Position numbers and translations under genes: made by a program
From: Agromyces sp. LHK192
GTDB lineage: Bacteria; Actinomycetota; Actinomycetes; Actinomycetales; Microbacteriaceae
Assembly (NCBI RefSeq): GCF_004006235.1
Contig: NZ_CP034753.1
Coordinates: forward strand, 186,001 to 250,000
Length of the DNA: 64,000 nucleotides
Reading direction: 5' to 3'
Shown: one piece after another, positions 1 through 8,160 of the stretch
Layout: the number at the start of each line of letters is the position of its first letter
Position numbering within the stretch: position 1 is the stretch's first letter
The notes under the pieces: model-generated
Database searches by the model: none
Told to the model about the DNA's origin: nothing
What the model saw: the letters and a program-made list of their open reading frames with translations, nothing else

Positions 1-676
1 TGGCGAGGTCGGCGTCGATGTCGTCGAGGATCCGGTCGCGATCCGCGTCGGTGAAGTGCTCCGGGTCGATGCCGGGGAAGTAGCTGCGGCCGCGCTCGCC
101 GTAGTCCTCGGCGAGGTCGCGCAGGAAGTTCACCTTCTGGAAGGCGGCGCCGAGGTGCCGGGCGCCGCGCTCCCACCGGGAGTCGCGCTCCGCATCGGCC
201 GGGAGGCCGACCGTGAACGCCCGCAGGCACATCAGCCCGACGACCTCGGCCGAGCCGTAGACGTACGTGGCGAACGCCGCCTCGTCGAGGTCGACCGGAT
301 CGAGGTCGCGGCGCATCGAGGCGAAGAAGGGCCGGGTGAGCTCCGCGCCGAATCCCGTGTCGCGCGCGGTGCGCGCGAACGCGTGCACGACGAGGTTGGA
401 GCTGTACCCGCAGGCGATCGCCCGTTCGGTCTCGGCCTCGAGCGCATCGAGCTCGCTGCGGACCTGCGCCGGGTCGAGTCCGGCTTCGGCCGCCGGCCCG
501 TCGACGAGTTCGTCGGCGACGCGGACGAGCGCGTACACGTCGGCGACGTGGCCGCGCACCTGCGCGGAGCACAGCCGGCTCGCGAGGCCGAACGAGGTCG
601 AGTACGCCGAGATGACGCGCGCGGAACCGCGGTGCGCGACGTCGTCGTAGAGCGCGAGGCCAGTCGTCGCGGTCAT
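1..676 (-). CDS. crtB: Phytoene synthase, C-terminus cut by window edge
   Basis: Condenses two geranylgeranyl diphosphates to phytoene, the first committed step of carotenoid synthesis. I translated the reverse strand from the ATG at 676: the protein starts MTATTGLALYDDVAHRGSAR, contains YSTSFGLASRL, the first Asp-rich motif (ADELVD) and the second one (NFLRDLAEDYGERGRSYFPG), the classic squalene/phytoene synthase signatures. About 225 residues are present; the end lies beyond base 1. Its ATG overlaps the stop of the GGPP synthase gene by 4 bp (ATGA at 673-676), so the two are translationally coupled. Further carotenoid genes (desaturase, cyclase) are expected to the left, which is inference. 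Confidence 0.93.
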   Translation of the reverse strand, partial: MTATTGLALYDDVAHRGSARVISAYSTSFGLASRLCSAQVRGHVADVYALVRVADELVDGPAAEAGLDPAQVRSELDALEAETERAIACGYSSNLVVHAFARTARDTGFGAELTRPFFASMRRDLDPVDLDEAAFATYVYGSAEVVGLMCLRAFTVGLPADAERDSRWERGARHLGAAFQKVNFLRDLAEDYGERGRSYFPGIDPEHFTDADRDRILDDIDADLA

Positions 677-1809
677 CGGTTCCGCTCCCCGCAGGCGTGC
701 GCGAGCGCGGCGATCTCGGCGACGAGCGACCGCGGCATCCCGCTCTGCTCCGCGACGTCGACGGCGGCGCGGCGCCTGGCGTCGATCAGGTCCTCGACGA
801 GGGCGAGCGCGCCGCTCGACACGATCACCGCACGGATCGCGTCGGCACCGCGCTCGTCGAGGTCGGCGCGCCCGAAGTCGCCGGCGACGCCGGCCCAGGC
901 GGCATCCGTCCGCGCCCTGGCGATCAGCAGCGTCTGCTTGCCCTCGCGGAGGTCGCCGATCGCGGTCTTGCCGGTGACGCGCTCCTCGCCGAACACGCCG
1001 AGCACGTCGTCGCGGAGTTGGAAAGCGACGCCGAGGTCGCGCCCGAGGTCGCCGAGCGCGTCGATCACGCGGGCGTCGGCGCCCGCGAGGATCGCACCGG
1101 CCTGGAGCGGCGCGCTGAACGTGTAGGACGCCGTCTTGTGCTCGATCATCGCGAGGATGTCGCCGACCGTCGGTGTCTCGTCGATCGAGAACCGGACGTC
1201 GGCGTGCTCGCCCGCGGCGGCCGCGAACACGCACTCGTCGAACAGGTCGAGCAGCCGCTCGCGCCTGACCTGCGTGGTGGCGACGCCCGCGACCATACGG
1301 TGCGCGGCGGCGATGAGCAGGTCGCCGGCGAGGATCGCGGATGCCTCGCCGTAGAGGTGCGCCCGCGTGCGATCCGTCCCGCGCGAGCGGGCGAGGGTCG
1401 AGAACCGGCCGGTGACGTTCGGCGCGCCGCGCCGCGTGTCGTCGTGGTCGATCACGTCGTCGTGCATGAGGAACGCGGTGTGGAGCAGTTCGAACGCGGC
1501 CGCGACCGCGATCGCGTCGGGGATGGGGCCGTGTCGCTCGGCGGCGAGCGCGCGGAACGAGGCCAGCACGGCTCGAGGACGCATCCGCTTGCCGCCCGCG
1601 GCGCCGTCGCGCGCCGCCGACCAGAGCAGCCGGTAGTCCTCACCGTGCGCTCGCGCCCTGGCGGCCTGGACGGCGAAGTACTCGTCGATGGCGGACTCGA
1701 CGGCGGCCAGGTCGTCGTCGAAGCCACGCTCGACCCCGAGGGCGCCGGGGGCCGAGCGTGCGTCCGAGGTGTCGTCGGTCGTCGCCGCGGTGAGGGTCGG
1801 GGTGCTCAT
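673..1809 (-). CDS. crtE: Geranylgeranyl diphosphate synthase (polyprenyl synthetase)
   Basis: Trans-prenyltransferase that elongates IPP/DMAPP, here most likely to C20 GGPP for carotenoid synthesis. 378 residues, usual for the family. The first Asp-rich motif is HDDVIDHDD around residues 116-124; the second is DDVLGVFGE near 267-275, the actinobacterial form in which the last Asp of DDxxD is not kept. GKRMRPR (about 73-79) is the substrate-binding region. The first ~30 residues are low complexity. It overlaps idi upstream and crtB downstream by 4 bp each, giving an idi-crtE-crtB operon. Chain length (C20 versus C15 or longer) cannot be read from the sequence; context favours C20. Confidence 0.92.
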   Translation of the reverse strand: MSTPTLTAATTDDTSDARSAPGALGVERGFDDDLAAVESAIDEYFAVQAARARAHGEDYRLLWSAARDGAAGGKRMRPRAVLASFRALAAERHGPIPDAIAVAAAFELLHTAFLMHDDVIDHDDTRRGAPNVTGRFSTLARSRGTDRTRAHLYGEASAILAGDLLIAAAHRMVAGVATTQVRRERLLDLFDECVFAAAAGEHADVRFSIDETPTVGDILAMIEHKTASYTFSAPLQAGAILAGADARVIDALGDLGRDLGVAFQLRDDVLGVFGEERVTGKTAIGDLREGKQTLLIARARTDAAWAGVAGDFGRADLDERGADAIRAVIVSSGALALVEDLIDARRRAAVDVAEQSGMPRSLVAEIAALAHACGERNR

Positions 1810-2426
1810 GAGACGGCCCTGAGCGGAAGCCCGGAGAGCGGCGTCGGGGCGGGTTCGGCGGAGCTCGCCCGTTCGGATGCGTCGAGCGTCCCGGTGCCGC
1901 CGAGGAAGGGCAGGAGTTGCGCCTGCAGCACCAGCCAGGGGCTGAAGGCCCAGGGCGCGTGGCGGATGGCCTCAGCGAGTGCCGCCGGCTCGACCCAGGA
2001 GAATTCCGCGACCTCTCCGGGGTGGGGTTGCGGCGTCGACGCCGTGGTGGCGGTGTACACGGGGCAGAGTTCGTTCTCCACGATGCCCGAGGCATCCGTC
2101 GCCCGGTAGTGGAAGAACGGGAGCACCGGCTCCAGGTCGGTCAGGGTGAGGCCGAGTTCGAAGTCGCCTCGGCGCCGGATCGCATGCGGGAGGGTCTCAG
2201 CCGGGCCGGGGTGTCCGCAGAACGAGTTCGTCCAGACGCCGGGCCAGGCCTGCTTGGCGAGTGCGCGCCGCGTGACCAGGATGCGTCCGTCCGGGCCGAA
2301 GACGTGGCAGGAGAAGGCGAGGTGCCTGGCGGTGTCAGCTCCGTGGACGCTCGACTTGGGGGCGGTGCCGATCGGTCGGTCGTCCGCGTCGAGCAGGACG
2401 ACCTCCTCGGTGCTCGGGGTGTGCAT
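1806..2426 (-). CDS. idi: Isopentenyl-diphosphate delta-isomerase, type I
   Basis: Interconverts IPP and DMAPP, supplying the allylic primer to the prenyltransferase encoded next. 206 residues with the type I Nudix-fold hallmarks: catalytic Cys70 in NSFCGHP, the RRxxxELG box near residues 83-92, and catalytic Glu119 in VENELCPV. The start has GGGAG six bases upstream. First gene of the leftward carotenoid operon; its stop overlaps the start of crtE. Promoter region shared with the divergent MarR gene, so likely under the same control. Confidence 0.94.
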   Translation of the reverse strand: MHTPSTEEVVLLDADDRPIGTAPKSSVHGADTARHLAFSCHVFGPDGRILVTRRALAKQAWPGVWTNSFCGHPGPAETLPHAIRRRGDFELGLTLTDLEPVLPFFHYRATDASGIVENELCPVYTATTASTPQPHPGEVAEFSWVEPAALAEAIRHAPWAFSPWLVLQAQLLPFLGGTGTLDASERASSAEPAPTPLSGLPLRAVS

Positions 2427-2451
2427 CGGCGGCTCCCATCAATCTGATCGA

Positions 2452-2464
2452 GTGAGTATCTCAC
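2452..2464. promoter_or_regulatory. Candidate operator for the carotenoid MarR-type regulator
   Basis: GTGAG-TAT-CTCAC, a 13-bp inverted repeat with 5-bp perfect arms, in the 76-bp gap between idi and the divergent MarR gene. A TATATT box on the minus strand (2474-2479) lies just upstream of it in the idi direction, so bound regulator would sit at the idi transcription start. Binding by the neighbouring MarR protein is inference from position. Confidence 0.5.
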
Positions 2465-2489
2465 CTAGGAAGAAATATACCGGATTGGG

Positions 2490-2495
2490 TAGCAT
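2490..2495 (+). promoter_or_regulatory. -10 box TAGCAT, leaderless start of MarR gene
   Basis: TAGCAT is followed by exactly seven bases and then the ATG at 2503, with no Shine-Dalgarno sequence in between. This spacing puts the transcription start on the start codon and supports 2503 as the true start. Confidence 0.55.
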
Positions 2496-2502
2496 TGAGA
2501 CC

Positions 2503-3084
2503 ATGATGGATTCCGAGGAGCGCCCGACCGAGGGGGTTGCGCAAACGCGCGATTCGGTCCATGCGCGCATGCTCGATCCGCGGGTGGTCGATCGCGACGC
2601 CGACCTGGTTCCGCGCGACGGCCTCAGCGACACGGAGGTCGACCAGATCGTCAGGGTGCTCGAGAGCCTCCGCAGCTGGCACGAGGCGTCTCGCCGCATG
2701 AGCGAGGCGTCCGAGCGGTACATGCGTCTCAACCACACCGACATGCGCGCCATCCGGTTCCTGATCGCCGCCCGCAACCAGGAGATGATCGCCACCCCCG
2801 GGGCGCTCGCCGAGTACCTGGGCATCTCGAGCGCGGCGACGACCAAGCTCCTCGACCGCCTCGAGCGCGGCGGCCACGTCGAGCGGGCGCCGCACCCGAC
2901 CGACCGGCGCGCCCTCGCGATCTCGGTCACCGACCACACCCGCCATGACGCGCGCGAGACCGTCGGACGCCAGCACGCCCGGCGCTTCGCCGTCGCCGCA
3001 GCGCTCGACGCCGACGAGCGCGAGGTCGTCATCCGATTCCTCGACGGGCTCGCCGCCACCGGCGACGATCCGGCCGCCGCCTGA
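2503..3084 (+). CDS. MarR-family regulator, CrtR-like
   Basis: 193-residue winged-helix repressor. The DNA-binding region is near residues 97-143 (ALAEYLGISSAATTKLLDRL, then the wing with HPTDRRA). It is divergent from the idi-crtE-crtB operon. In Corynebacterium glutamicum a MarR-type protein, CrtR, sits divergently next to crtE and represses the carotenoid operon with GGPP-type prenyl diphosphates as inducers; the same arrangement here suggests an equivalent role, which is inference. Start chosen at the tandem ATGATG after the TAGCAT box rather than any of the further upstream in-frame codons that would run through idi. Confidence 0.85.
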   Translation: MMDSEERPTEGVAQTRDSVHARMLDPRVVDRDADLVPRDGLSDTEVDQIVRVLESLRSWHEASRRMSEASERYMRLNHTDMRAIRFLIAARNQEMIATPGALAEYLGISSAATTKLLDRLERGGHVERAPHPTDRRALAISVTDHTRHDARETVGRQHARRFAVAAALDADEREVVIRFLDGLAATGDDPAAA

Positions 3085-3139
3085 ACGAGCATCCGAACCG
3101 GTTTTTGGCCGAAGCGGCGGAAAGGGGGAGACTGGGTGC

Positions 3140-3877
3140 ATGTCTTCCCCCGCTGCCGAGGCGGCAGCCGACGCGAACCGTTCCGAATCCGAAGCCGAGC
3201 AGTCGCCCGAGGGCTACACCCTGTTCGCGGTGCTCCGTCGCGACCCGAATCGCCCCGACGACCTCGACGGCCACGACGTGCCTCGTTTCGTCAAGGAACT
3301 CGACGGCATCATCTCGCTCATCGAGGACGAGGGCGTGGTGCTGCGCGGGCTGTACGACGTCTCGGGACTGCGCGCCGACGCCGACGTCATGATCTGGTTG
3401 CACGGCGACACCGCCGAGGGGCTCCAGTGGGCGCTCCGAGAGCTTCGCCGCGCCCGGTTGCTGAAGGCGCTGCTCCCGACCTGGAACGCGATGGGCGTGC
3501 ACCGCGACGCCGAGTTCAACAAGTCGCACGTGCCCGGGTTCCTCCGCGGCGTCGAGCCGCGCGGATGGCTCACCGTCTACCCGTTCAACCGCTCGTACGA
3601 CTGGTACCTGCTCGACCCCGCCGAGCGAGGCCGCATGCTCGCCGAGCACGGCCGCAAGGGCGCCGCGTTCCGGGGCGTCGTCGCCAACACCGTCGCCGCG
3701 TTCGCGCTCGGCGACTACGAGTGGCTGCTGCCGCTCGAGGCCGACGAGCTCACCGACCTCGTCGACCTGATGCGCGACCTCCGGGCGACCGACGCCCGCC
3801 TGCACGTGCGCGAGGAGATCCCGTTCTACACCGGCCGCCGGATCGGCACCGCCGAGCTCGTCGAGGTGCTCCAGTAA
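3140..3877 (+). CDS. hemQ: Coproheme decarboxylase (chlorite-dismutase-like)
   Basis: Last step of the coproporphyrin-dependent heme pathway: oxidative removal of two propionates of coproheme to give heme b. 245 residues with an acidic ~22-residue N-terminal tail. Catalytic Tyr147 lies in YPFNRSYDWYLL, and the proximal heme His170 in AEHGRKG. Start taken at ATG 3140, which follows a purine-rich AAAGGGGGAG about ten bases upstream; the first conserved stretch (YTLFAVLRRD) begins 26 residues in. Its stop overlaps the ferrochelatase start by one base. Confidence 0.93.
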   Translation: MSSPAAEAAADANRSESEAEQSPEGYTLFAVLRRDPNRPDDLDGHDVPRFVKELDGIISLIEDEGVVLRGLYDVSGLRADADVMIWLHGDTAEGLQWALRELRRARLLKALLPTWNAMGVHRDAEFNKSHVPGFLRGVEPRGWLTVYPFNRSYDWYLLDPAERGRMLAEHGRKGAAFRGVVANTVAAFALGDYEWLLPLEADELTDLVDLMRDLRATDARLHVREEIPFYTGRRIGTAELVEVLQ

Positions 3878-5145
3878 TGGCCGCGTCGAACCTCGGATCC
3901 ACCGGAGCCGACGCCCCGGCGCGCGCCGACGCGCACCGAGGTCGCAAGCCGGCGCCCGCGGCCTCCGCGCCGTGCGCCCCCGGTGCCGTCGTGCCGGGCG
4001 CCACGGCGGCGGCACAGGGTGGACCCGAGCACGTCGAGGCACCCGTCGCCTACGACGCGATCCTGTTGGCCGGCTTCGGCGGCCCCGAAGGCCAGGACGA
4101 CGTCATCCCGTTCCTCCGGAACGTGACCGGGGGCCGGGGCATCCCCGACGAGCGCCTCGAGGAGGTCGCCCATCACTATCGGCACTTCGGCGGCATCAGC
4201 CCGATCAACGAGCAGAACCGCGCGTTGAAGGCCGCGCTCGAGGCCGAGCTCGCCTCGCGCGGCATCGACCTGCCCGTGCTGTGGGGCAACCGCAACTGGG
4301 ACCCGTACCTCAACGACGCGCTCGCGGAGGCGAAGCGCCAGGGCCTCACGAAGCTGATCGCCATCGCGACCAGCGCCTACAGCTCGTACTCGAGCTGCCG
4401 GCAGTACCGCGAGGACTTCGCGGACGCACTCGCCGACACCGGTCTCGGCGACGAGATCCAGATCGACAAGGTCCGGCAGTTCTTCGACCACCCCGGCTTC
4501 GTCCTCCCGTTCATCGAGGGCGTCCGCGACGGGATCGCGCAGCTCGAGGCATCCGTCGACGGACTCGATCGCACGACCGGGATCGAGGTGCTCTTCGCGA
4601 CCCACTCCATCCCGTCGACCGATGCCTCGAAGTCCGGACCTGCGGAGCGCGGGTTCGGCGAGGGCGGCGCGTACGCGGCCCAGCACCGCGCCGTCGCCGA
4701 GGTCGTCATGCGCGAGGCCGGGGCGACGGATGTCCCGTGGCAGCTCGTCTACCAGTCGCGGTCGGGCCCTCCCTCGATGCCGTGGCTCGAGCCCGACATC
4801 AACGACGCGATCGCCCAGCTGCCCGCCGCCGGCCGACGGGCTGTGGTGATCGTCCCGCTCGGCTTCGTCAGCGACCACATGGAGGTGCTCTGGGACCTCG
4901 ACAACGAGGCGCTCGAGACGGCCGGCGAGCAGGGACTCGCGGCGGTGCGCGTGCCCACGCCCGGCACGCATCCGGCCTACGTGGCCGGCCTCGTCGACCT
5001 CGTGCTCGAACGCGTGCACGGCACCCCGGCCGCGCAACGGCCGGCGATGACCGACCTCGGGCCCTGGTACGACGTGTGCCGCCCCGGATGCTGCGAGAAC
5101 GTCCGGCTGGGATTCCGGCCCGCACTGGCGGGACTGGCGCCGTGA
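3877..5145 (+). CDS. hemH: Coproporphyrin III ferrochelatase
   Basis: Inserts Fe2+ into coproporphyrin III (function also called CpfC), upstream of HemQ in the pathway. 422 residues including a ~55-residue Ala/Pro-rich N-terminal extension before the conserved core (ILLAGFGGPEGQDDVIPFL). Family signatures: HHYRHFGGISPINEQNR near residue 103 and PCGFVSDH-type VPLGFVSDHMEVLWDLD near 330. A C-terminal CRPGCC Cys cluster resembles the actinobacterial [2Fe-2S] cluster ligands. The alternative start downstream of the low-complexity leader cannot be excluded. Stop overlaps hemC start (GTGA). Confidence 0.93.
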   Translation: MAASNLGSTGADAPARADAHRGRKPAPAASAPCAPGAVVPGATAAAQGGPEHVEAPVAYDAILLAGFGGPEGQDDVIPFLRNVTGGRGIPDERLEEVAHHYRHFGGISPINEQNRALKAALEAELASRGIDLPVLWGNRNWDPYLNDALAEAKRQGLTKLIAIATSAYSSYSSCRQYREDFADALADTGLGDEIQIDKVRQFFDHPGFVLPFIEGVRDGIAQLEASVDGLDRTTGIEVLFATHSIPSTDASKSGPAERGFGEGGAYAAQHRAVAEVVMREAGATDVPWQLVYQSRSGPPSMPWLEPDINDAIAQLPAAGRRAVVIVPLGFVSDHMEVLWDLDNEALETAGEQGLAAVRVPTPGTHPAYVAGLVDLVLERVHGTPAAQRPAMTDLGPWYDVCRPGCCENVRLGFRPALAGLAP

Positions 5146-6101
5146 GCGTCATCCGGGTGGGCACCCGCGGAAGCGCACTCGCGGTCGCGCAGACGTCGTG
5201 GATCGCCGACCGCATCGCCAAGGCCGCCGGCGGCGCCGAGATCGAGCTGGTGCAGGTCACCACGCACGGCGACACGTCGCGGGCCTCGCTGAGCGAGATC
5301 GGCGGCGAAGGCGTGTTCGCGGCGGCACTGCGCGAGTCGCTGCTGGCGGGCGAGTGCGACCTCGTCGTGCATTCGCTGAAGGACCTGCCGACCGCCGAGC
5401 ACGACGGGTTGCGCCTCGGCGCGGTGCCCAAGCGGGCGGACGCCCGCGACGCGCTCTGCGCGCGCGACGCGCTCACGCTCGAGACGCTGCCCGAGGGCGC
5501 CCGCGTCGGTACGGGGTCGCCGCGGCGCATCGCGCAGGTTCGCGCCGCGCGCCCCGACCTCGACGTGGTCGACATCCGGGGCAACGTCGACACCCGCCTC
5601 GGCCGGGTCCACGGCCCCGACGCCGACCTCGACGCCGTGCTGCTCGCGGCCGCCGGTCTCGGGCGGCTCGGTCGCTCCGATGCGATCACCGACCTGCTCG
5701 ACCTGTCGGACTGGCCGACCGCGCCCGGCCAGGGTGCGCTCGCGATCGAGGTGCGCCGAGAGCGCGGCGACCGGTTGCTCGAGCAGGCGCTCGAGTCGGT
5801 CGACCACCGTTCGACGCGAGCGGCGGTGCTGGCCGAGCGGCTCGTGCTCGCCGGTCTCGAGGCCGGGTGTTCGGCGCCGATCGGGGCGACCGCCTTCCTC
5901 GAGGACGAACTTCTGTTCCTGACGGCGAGCGTGTACGCTGCCGACGGAACGCGGCGCCTGACCAGTTCGCACGCCGCGACCCCTGAAAGCCGCTCCGCCT
6001 CAGACCTGGCGGAGGCGGCGAGCGACATCGCAGCCCGCGTGGTCGCTGAACTCCTCGGCAACGGTGCCGGTGAACTCGCATCTTCCGAGGAGCCGCGGTG
6101 A
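5142..6101 (+). CDS. hemC: Hydroxymethylbilane synthase (porphobilinogen deaminase)
   Basis: Polymerises four porphobilinogens to hydroxymethylbilane. 319 residues from a GTG that overlaps the hemH stop. Cys243 in GLEAGCSAPIGA carries the dipyrromethane cofactor; the catalytic Asp81 is in VVHSLKDLPT; the Arg-rich substrate site is GTGSPRRIAQ near 124-133. Stop overlaps hemD start, so hemH-hemC-hemD are translationally coupled. Confidence 0.95.
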   Translation: MSVIRVGTRGSALAVAQTSWIADRIAKAAGGAEIELVQVTTHGDTSRASLSEIGGEGVFAAALRESLLAGECDLVVHSLKDLPTAEHDGLRLGAVPKRADARDALCARDALTLETLPEGARVGTGSPRRIAQVRAARPDLDVVDIRGNVDTRLGRVHGPDADLDAVLLAAAGLGRLGRSDAITDLLDLSDWPTAPGQGALAIEVRRERGDRLLEQALESVDHRSTRAAVLAERLVLAGLEAGCSAPIGATAFLEDELLFLTASVYAADGTRRLTSSHAATPESRSASDLAEAASDIAARVVAELLGNGAGELASSEEPR

Positions 6102-6913
6102 CCGAATTCGAACCCATGACCGGGGCCATCCACCTGCCGTCGTCCGGCGCCGGCAAGCCGCTCCAGGGCTGGCGGGTGCTCGTTCCCCGCGGCGGCCCCT
6201 GGGGCGACGGCGTGGCCGCGGCGCTCCGCGCGCGCGGCGCCAAGCCGGTGATCGCACCGCTGATCGACTTCGCGCCGACCGACGACCAGCCCGCGCTCGA
6301 GGCGGCGCTCAAGCGGCTCGCCGAGGGGGCGTTCGACTGGCTGACCGTGACGAGTGCGACGACGGTCGACGTCCTCGCGTCGTACGGCGCGGAGATCCCG
6401 GCGTCCACGAAGGTCGCGGCCGTCGGGGAGACGACCGCCGCCGCCCTCGTGGCCGCCGGGTACCGCGCCGACATCGTGCCGAGCGAGGAGAACTCCGCGC
6501 GAGGCCTGCTCGAGGAGTGGGAGGCCGCGACCGAGGGCGAGAAGGGCCTGCGCGTGCTGGCCCTGCGCTCGGCGATCGCGAAGCAGATCCTCTCGGTCGG
6601 GCTCGCTCGCATCGGCCACCACGTGGAGGCGGTCGTCGCCTATCGCACCGTGGGCGTGCCCGTCGCGCAGAAGGTCGTCGACGACGTGCGCGCGGGCAAC
6701 GTGCGCGCCATCCTCGTGACGTCGGGCAGTGTAGCCGAGCAGGTGCAGGAGCAGCTCGGTCCGATTCCCGAGTCCATCCTGGTCGCCGCGATCGGCCCGC
6801 AGACGCAGACGGATGCCGCGAAGGTCGGCCTTCGGGTCGACGTCATCGCCGAGGAGCGCAGCGCCGAGTCGCTGATCGACGCCGTCGTCAGCGCGGCACT
6901 CGCGAGCGCCTGA
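6098..6913 (+). CDS. hemD: Uroporphyrinogen-III synthase
   Basis: Cyclises hydroxymethylbilane with inversion of ring D. 271 residues; sequence divergence is usual in this family, but the two-domain pattern is visible: GWRVLVPRGG...W at the N-terminus, DWLTVTSATTVDVL near residue 85, VTSGSVAEQV near 208 and IGPQTQTDAAKVGLRVDVIA near 230. GTG start overlaps the hemC stop by 4 bp. It is the last gene of the first heme block; a GC-rich inverted repeat follows seven bases after the stop. Confidence 0.9.
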   Translation: MTEFEPMTGAIHLPSSGAGKPLQGWRVLVPRGGPWGDGVAAALRARGAKPVIAPLIDFAPTDDQPALEAALKRLAEGAFDWLTVTSATTVDVLASYGAEIPASTKVAAVGETTAAALVAAGYRADIVPSEENSARGLLEEWEAATEGEKGLRVLALRSAIAKQILSVGLARIGHHVEAVVAYRTVGVPVAQKVVDDVRAGNVRAILVTSGSVAEQVQEQLGPIPESILVAAIGPQTQTDAAKVGLRVDVIAEERSAESLIDAVVSAALASA

Positions 6914-6919
6914 ACCGCA

Positions 6920-6942
6920 GCCGCGGCCCGCGGAACCGCGGC
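6920..6942 (+). terminator. GC-rich hairpin after hemD
   Basis: Arms GCCGCGG (6920-6926) and CCGCGGC (6936-6942) with a nine-base loop, starting seven bases past the hemD stop. No T-tract follows. Related GC-rich words beginning TGA(A/G)CCGC recur at 6911, 6955 and 6978, so the spot is also weakly repetitive. Likely ends or attenuates hemD transcription before the sugar cassette. Confidence 0.45.
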
Positions 6943-7020
6943 GGCGCGACTCGCTGAGCCGCAGCCGCGCGGCGCGCTGAACCGCCGCTGCGCGGATCGT
7001 CGCTGATTTCGTCCGCGAAC

Positions 7021-7050
7021 TTGCTAATCCGCATTACCATCCGCTATCGT
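7021..7050 (+). promoter_or_regulatory. Promoter of the LacI/sugar cassette
   Basis: -35 TTGCTA (7021-7026) and -10 TATCGT (7045-7050) separated by 18 bases. One LacI-type operator covers the -35 box and another lies immediately downstream of the -10 box, an arrangement suited to repression. Confidence 0.5.
7022..7039. promoter_or_regulatory. LacI-type operator, copy 1
   Basis: TGCTAATCCGCATTACCA: an 18-bp near-palindrome with a central CpG, as LacI-family sites usually have. It differs by one base from the reverse complement of copy 2, 32 bp downstream. Confidence 0.7.
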
Positions 7051-7053
7051 CCC

Positions 7054-7071
7054 TGCTAATGCGGATTAGCA
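7054..7071. promoter_or_regulatory. LacI-type operator, copy 2
   Basis: TGCTAATGCGGATTAGCA: 7-bp perfect arms TGCTAAT/ATTAGCA around GC|GG, central CpG. It sits 28 bp before the regulator start, predicting autoregulation. Confidence 0.75.
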
Positions 7072-7098
7072 CCGCAGGTGACGACCCGAAGGATCTCG

Positions 7099-8160
7099 AT
7101 GACGACTTCCAAGACCCCGCCGCGCCGGATCACCCAGCGCCGCATCGCGGAGCTGGCCGGCGTGAGCCAGGCGACCGTCTCGCTCGTGCTGAACGACAAG
7201 GCCGACGGCCAGGCGCGCATCCCGGAGGAGACCCGCGACCGCGTCCTCCGAGTGCTCAAGGAGACCGGCTACGTCGCCGACCCGGCGGCCCGACGCCTCG
7301 CCGGCCTCGGCAACCGCATCCTCGGGGTGTTCACCTACGAGCCGGCGTTCCCGACCGAGAGCCAGGACTTCTACGCTCCGCTGCTCAGCGGCATCGAGCA
7401 GACGGCCGAACAGCTCGGCTGCGACCTGCTGCTGTTGACCTCGACGCCGGTCGTCGACGGCCGGCGCCGGCTCCTCGACGAGCGCAACCGCTGGCGGCTC
7501 GCCGACGGATGCCTCCTGCTCGGGGTCGAGATGGACCCGGCCGAGCTGTCCCGCCTCGTCGAAGACGGCTTCCCGTTCGTCGCGGTCGGCCGTCGTGACG
7601 TCGAGGGCGCGCCGTACGTCGCCATCGACTACGCCTCGGGAGCCGCCGAACTCGTCGGCCGCGCCTGGGAGCTGGGCCACCGCACGTTCGCCTACCTGCA
7701 CCGCCCCGCGCAGGGCGAGTCGCTCCTGGACCGGCGCTCGGGCGTCATCGACGAACTCGCCCGGCGAAGCACCGGCCCGGCGCCCGTCGCGCCGACCATG
7801 ATCACCCTCTCCGGCGACGTCGCGGCGGACTGGTCGGAGGTCCGCGCATCCGGGGCCACCGCACTCGTCCTCGAGACCTTCGAGGACGCCGGCCGGCTCG
7901 TCGAGCTCGCCGAGGCCGACGGCGTCGACGTGCCCCGCGACCTCAGCGTCATCGTCCTCTCCGAGCCCGGCCGCGGCGACGACGCCCGCGACTACACGCG
8001 CCTGAGCCCGCCTCGCACGGAGCTCGCCGCCGCCGCCACGGTCCTCCTCGCGCGCCTGCTCGACCCCGAGCTCGAGGTCGAGGGCGACGAGTTGCGCCAG
8101 ACGCTCGACTGCCCGGTCGTCGACGGCTCCACGCTCGTCGCGCCGCGGAGCGCCGAATGA
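7099..8160 (+). CDS. LacI-family transcriptional regulator
   Basis: 353 residues: N-terminal helix-turn-helix (RRIAELAGVSQATVSLVLND) and hinge, then a periplasmic-binding-protein-like ligand domain. It is the first gene of a cassette with a FAD oxidoreductase and a sugar ABC importer, and overlaps the oxidoreductase by 4 bp (ATGA). Start at ATG 7099 is preceded by GAAGGA at good distance; an in-frame GTG at 7078 lacks a ribosome site. Two matching 18-bp operators just upstream strongly suggest it represses its own operon until an imported sugar or derivative binds. The effector is unknown. Confidence 0.9.
   Translation: MTTSKTPPRRITQRRIAELAGVSQATVSLVLNDKADGQARIPEETRDRVLRVLKETGYVADPAARRLAGLGNRILGVFTYEPAFPTESQDFYAPLLSGIEQTAEQLGCDLLLLTSTPVVDGRRRLLDERNRWRLADGCLLLGVEMDPAELSRLVEDGFPFVAVGRRDVEGAPYVAIDYASGAAELVGRAWELGHRTFAYLHRPAQGESLLDRRSGVIDELARRSTGPAPVAPTMITLSGDVAADWSEVRASGATALVLETFEDAGRLVELAEADGVDVPRDLSVIVLSEPGRGDDARDYTRLSPPRTELAAAATVLLARLLDPELEVEGDELRQTLDCPVVDGSTLVAPRSAE

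Noticed and set aside
697..2109. A 470-codon plus-strand frame over crtE and idi
   Set aside because: Mirror of two motif-bearing genes; no recognisable protein features.
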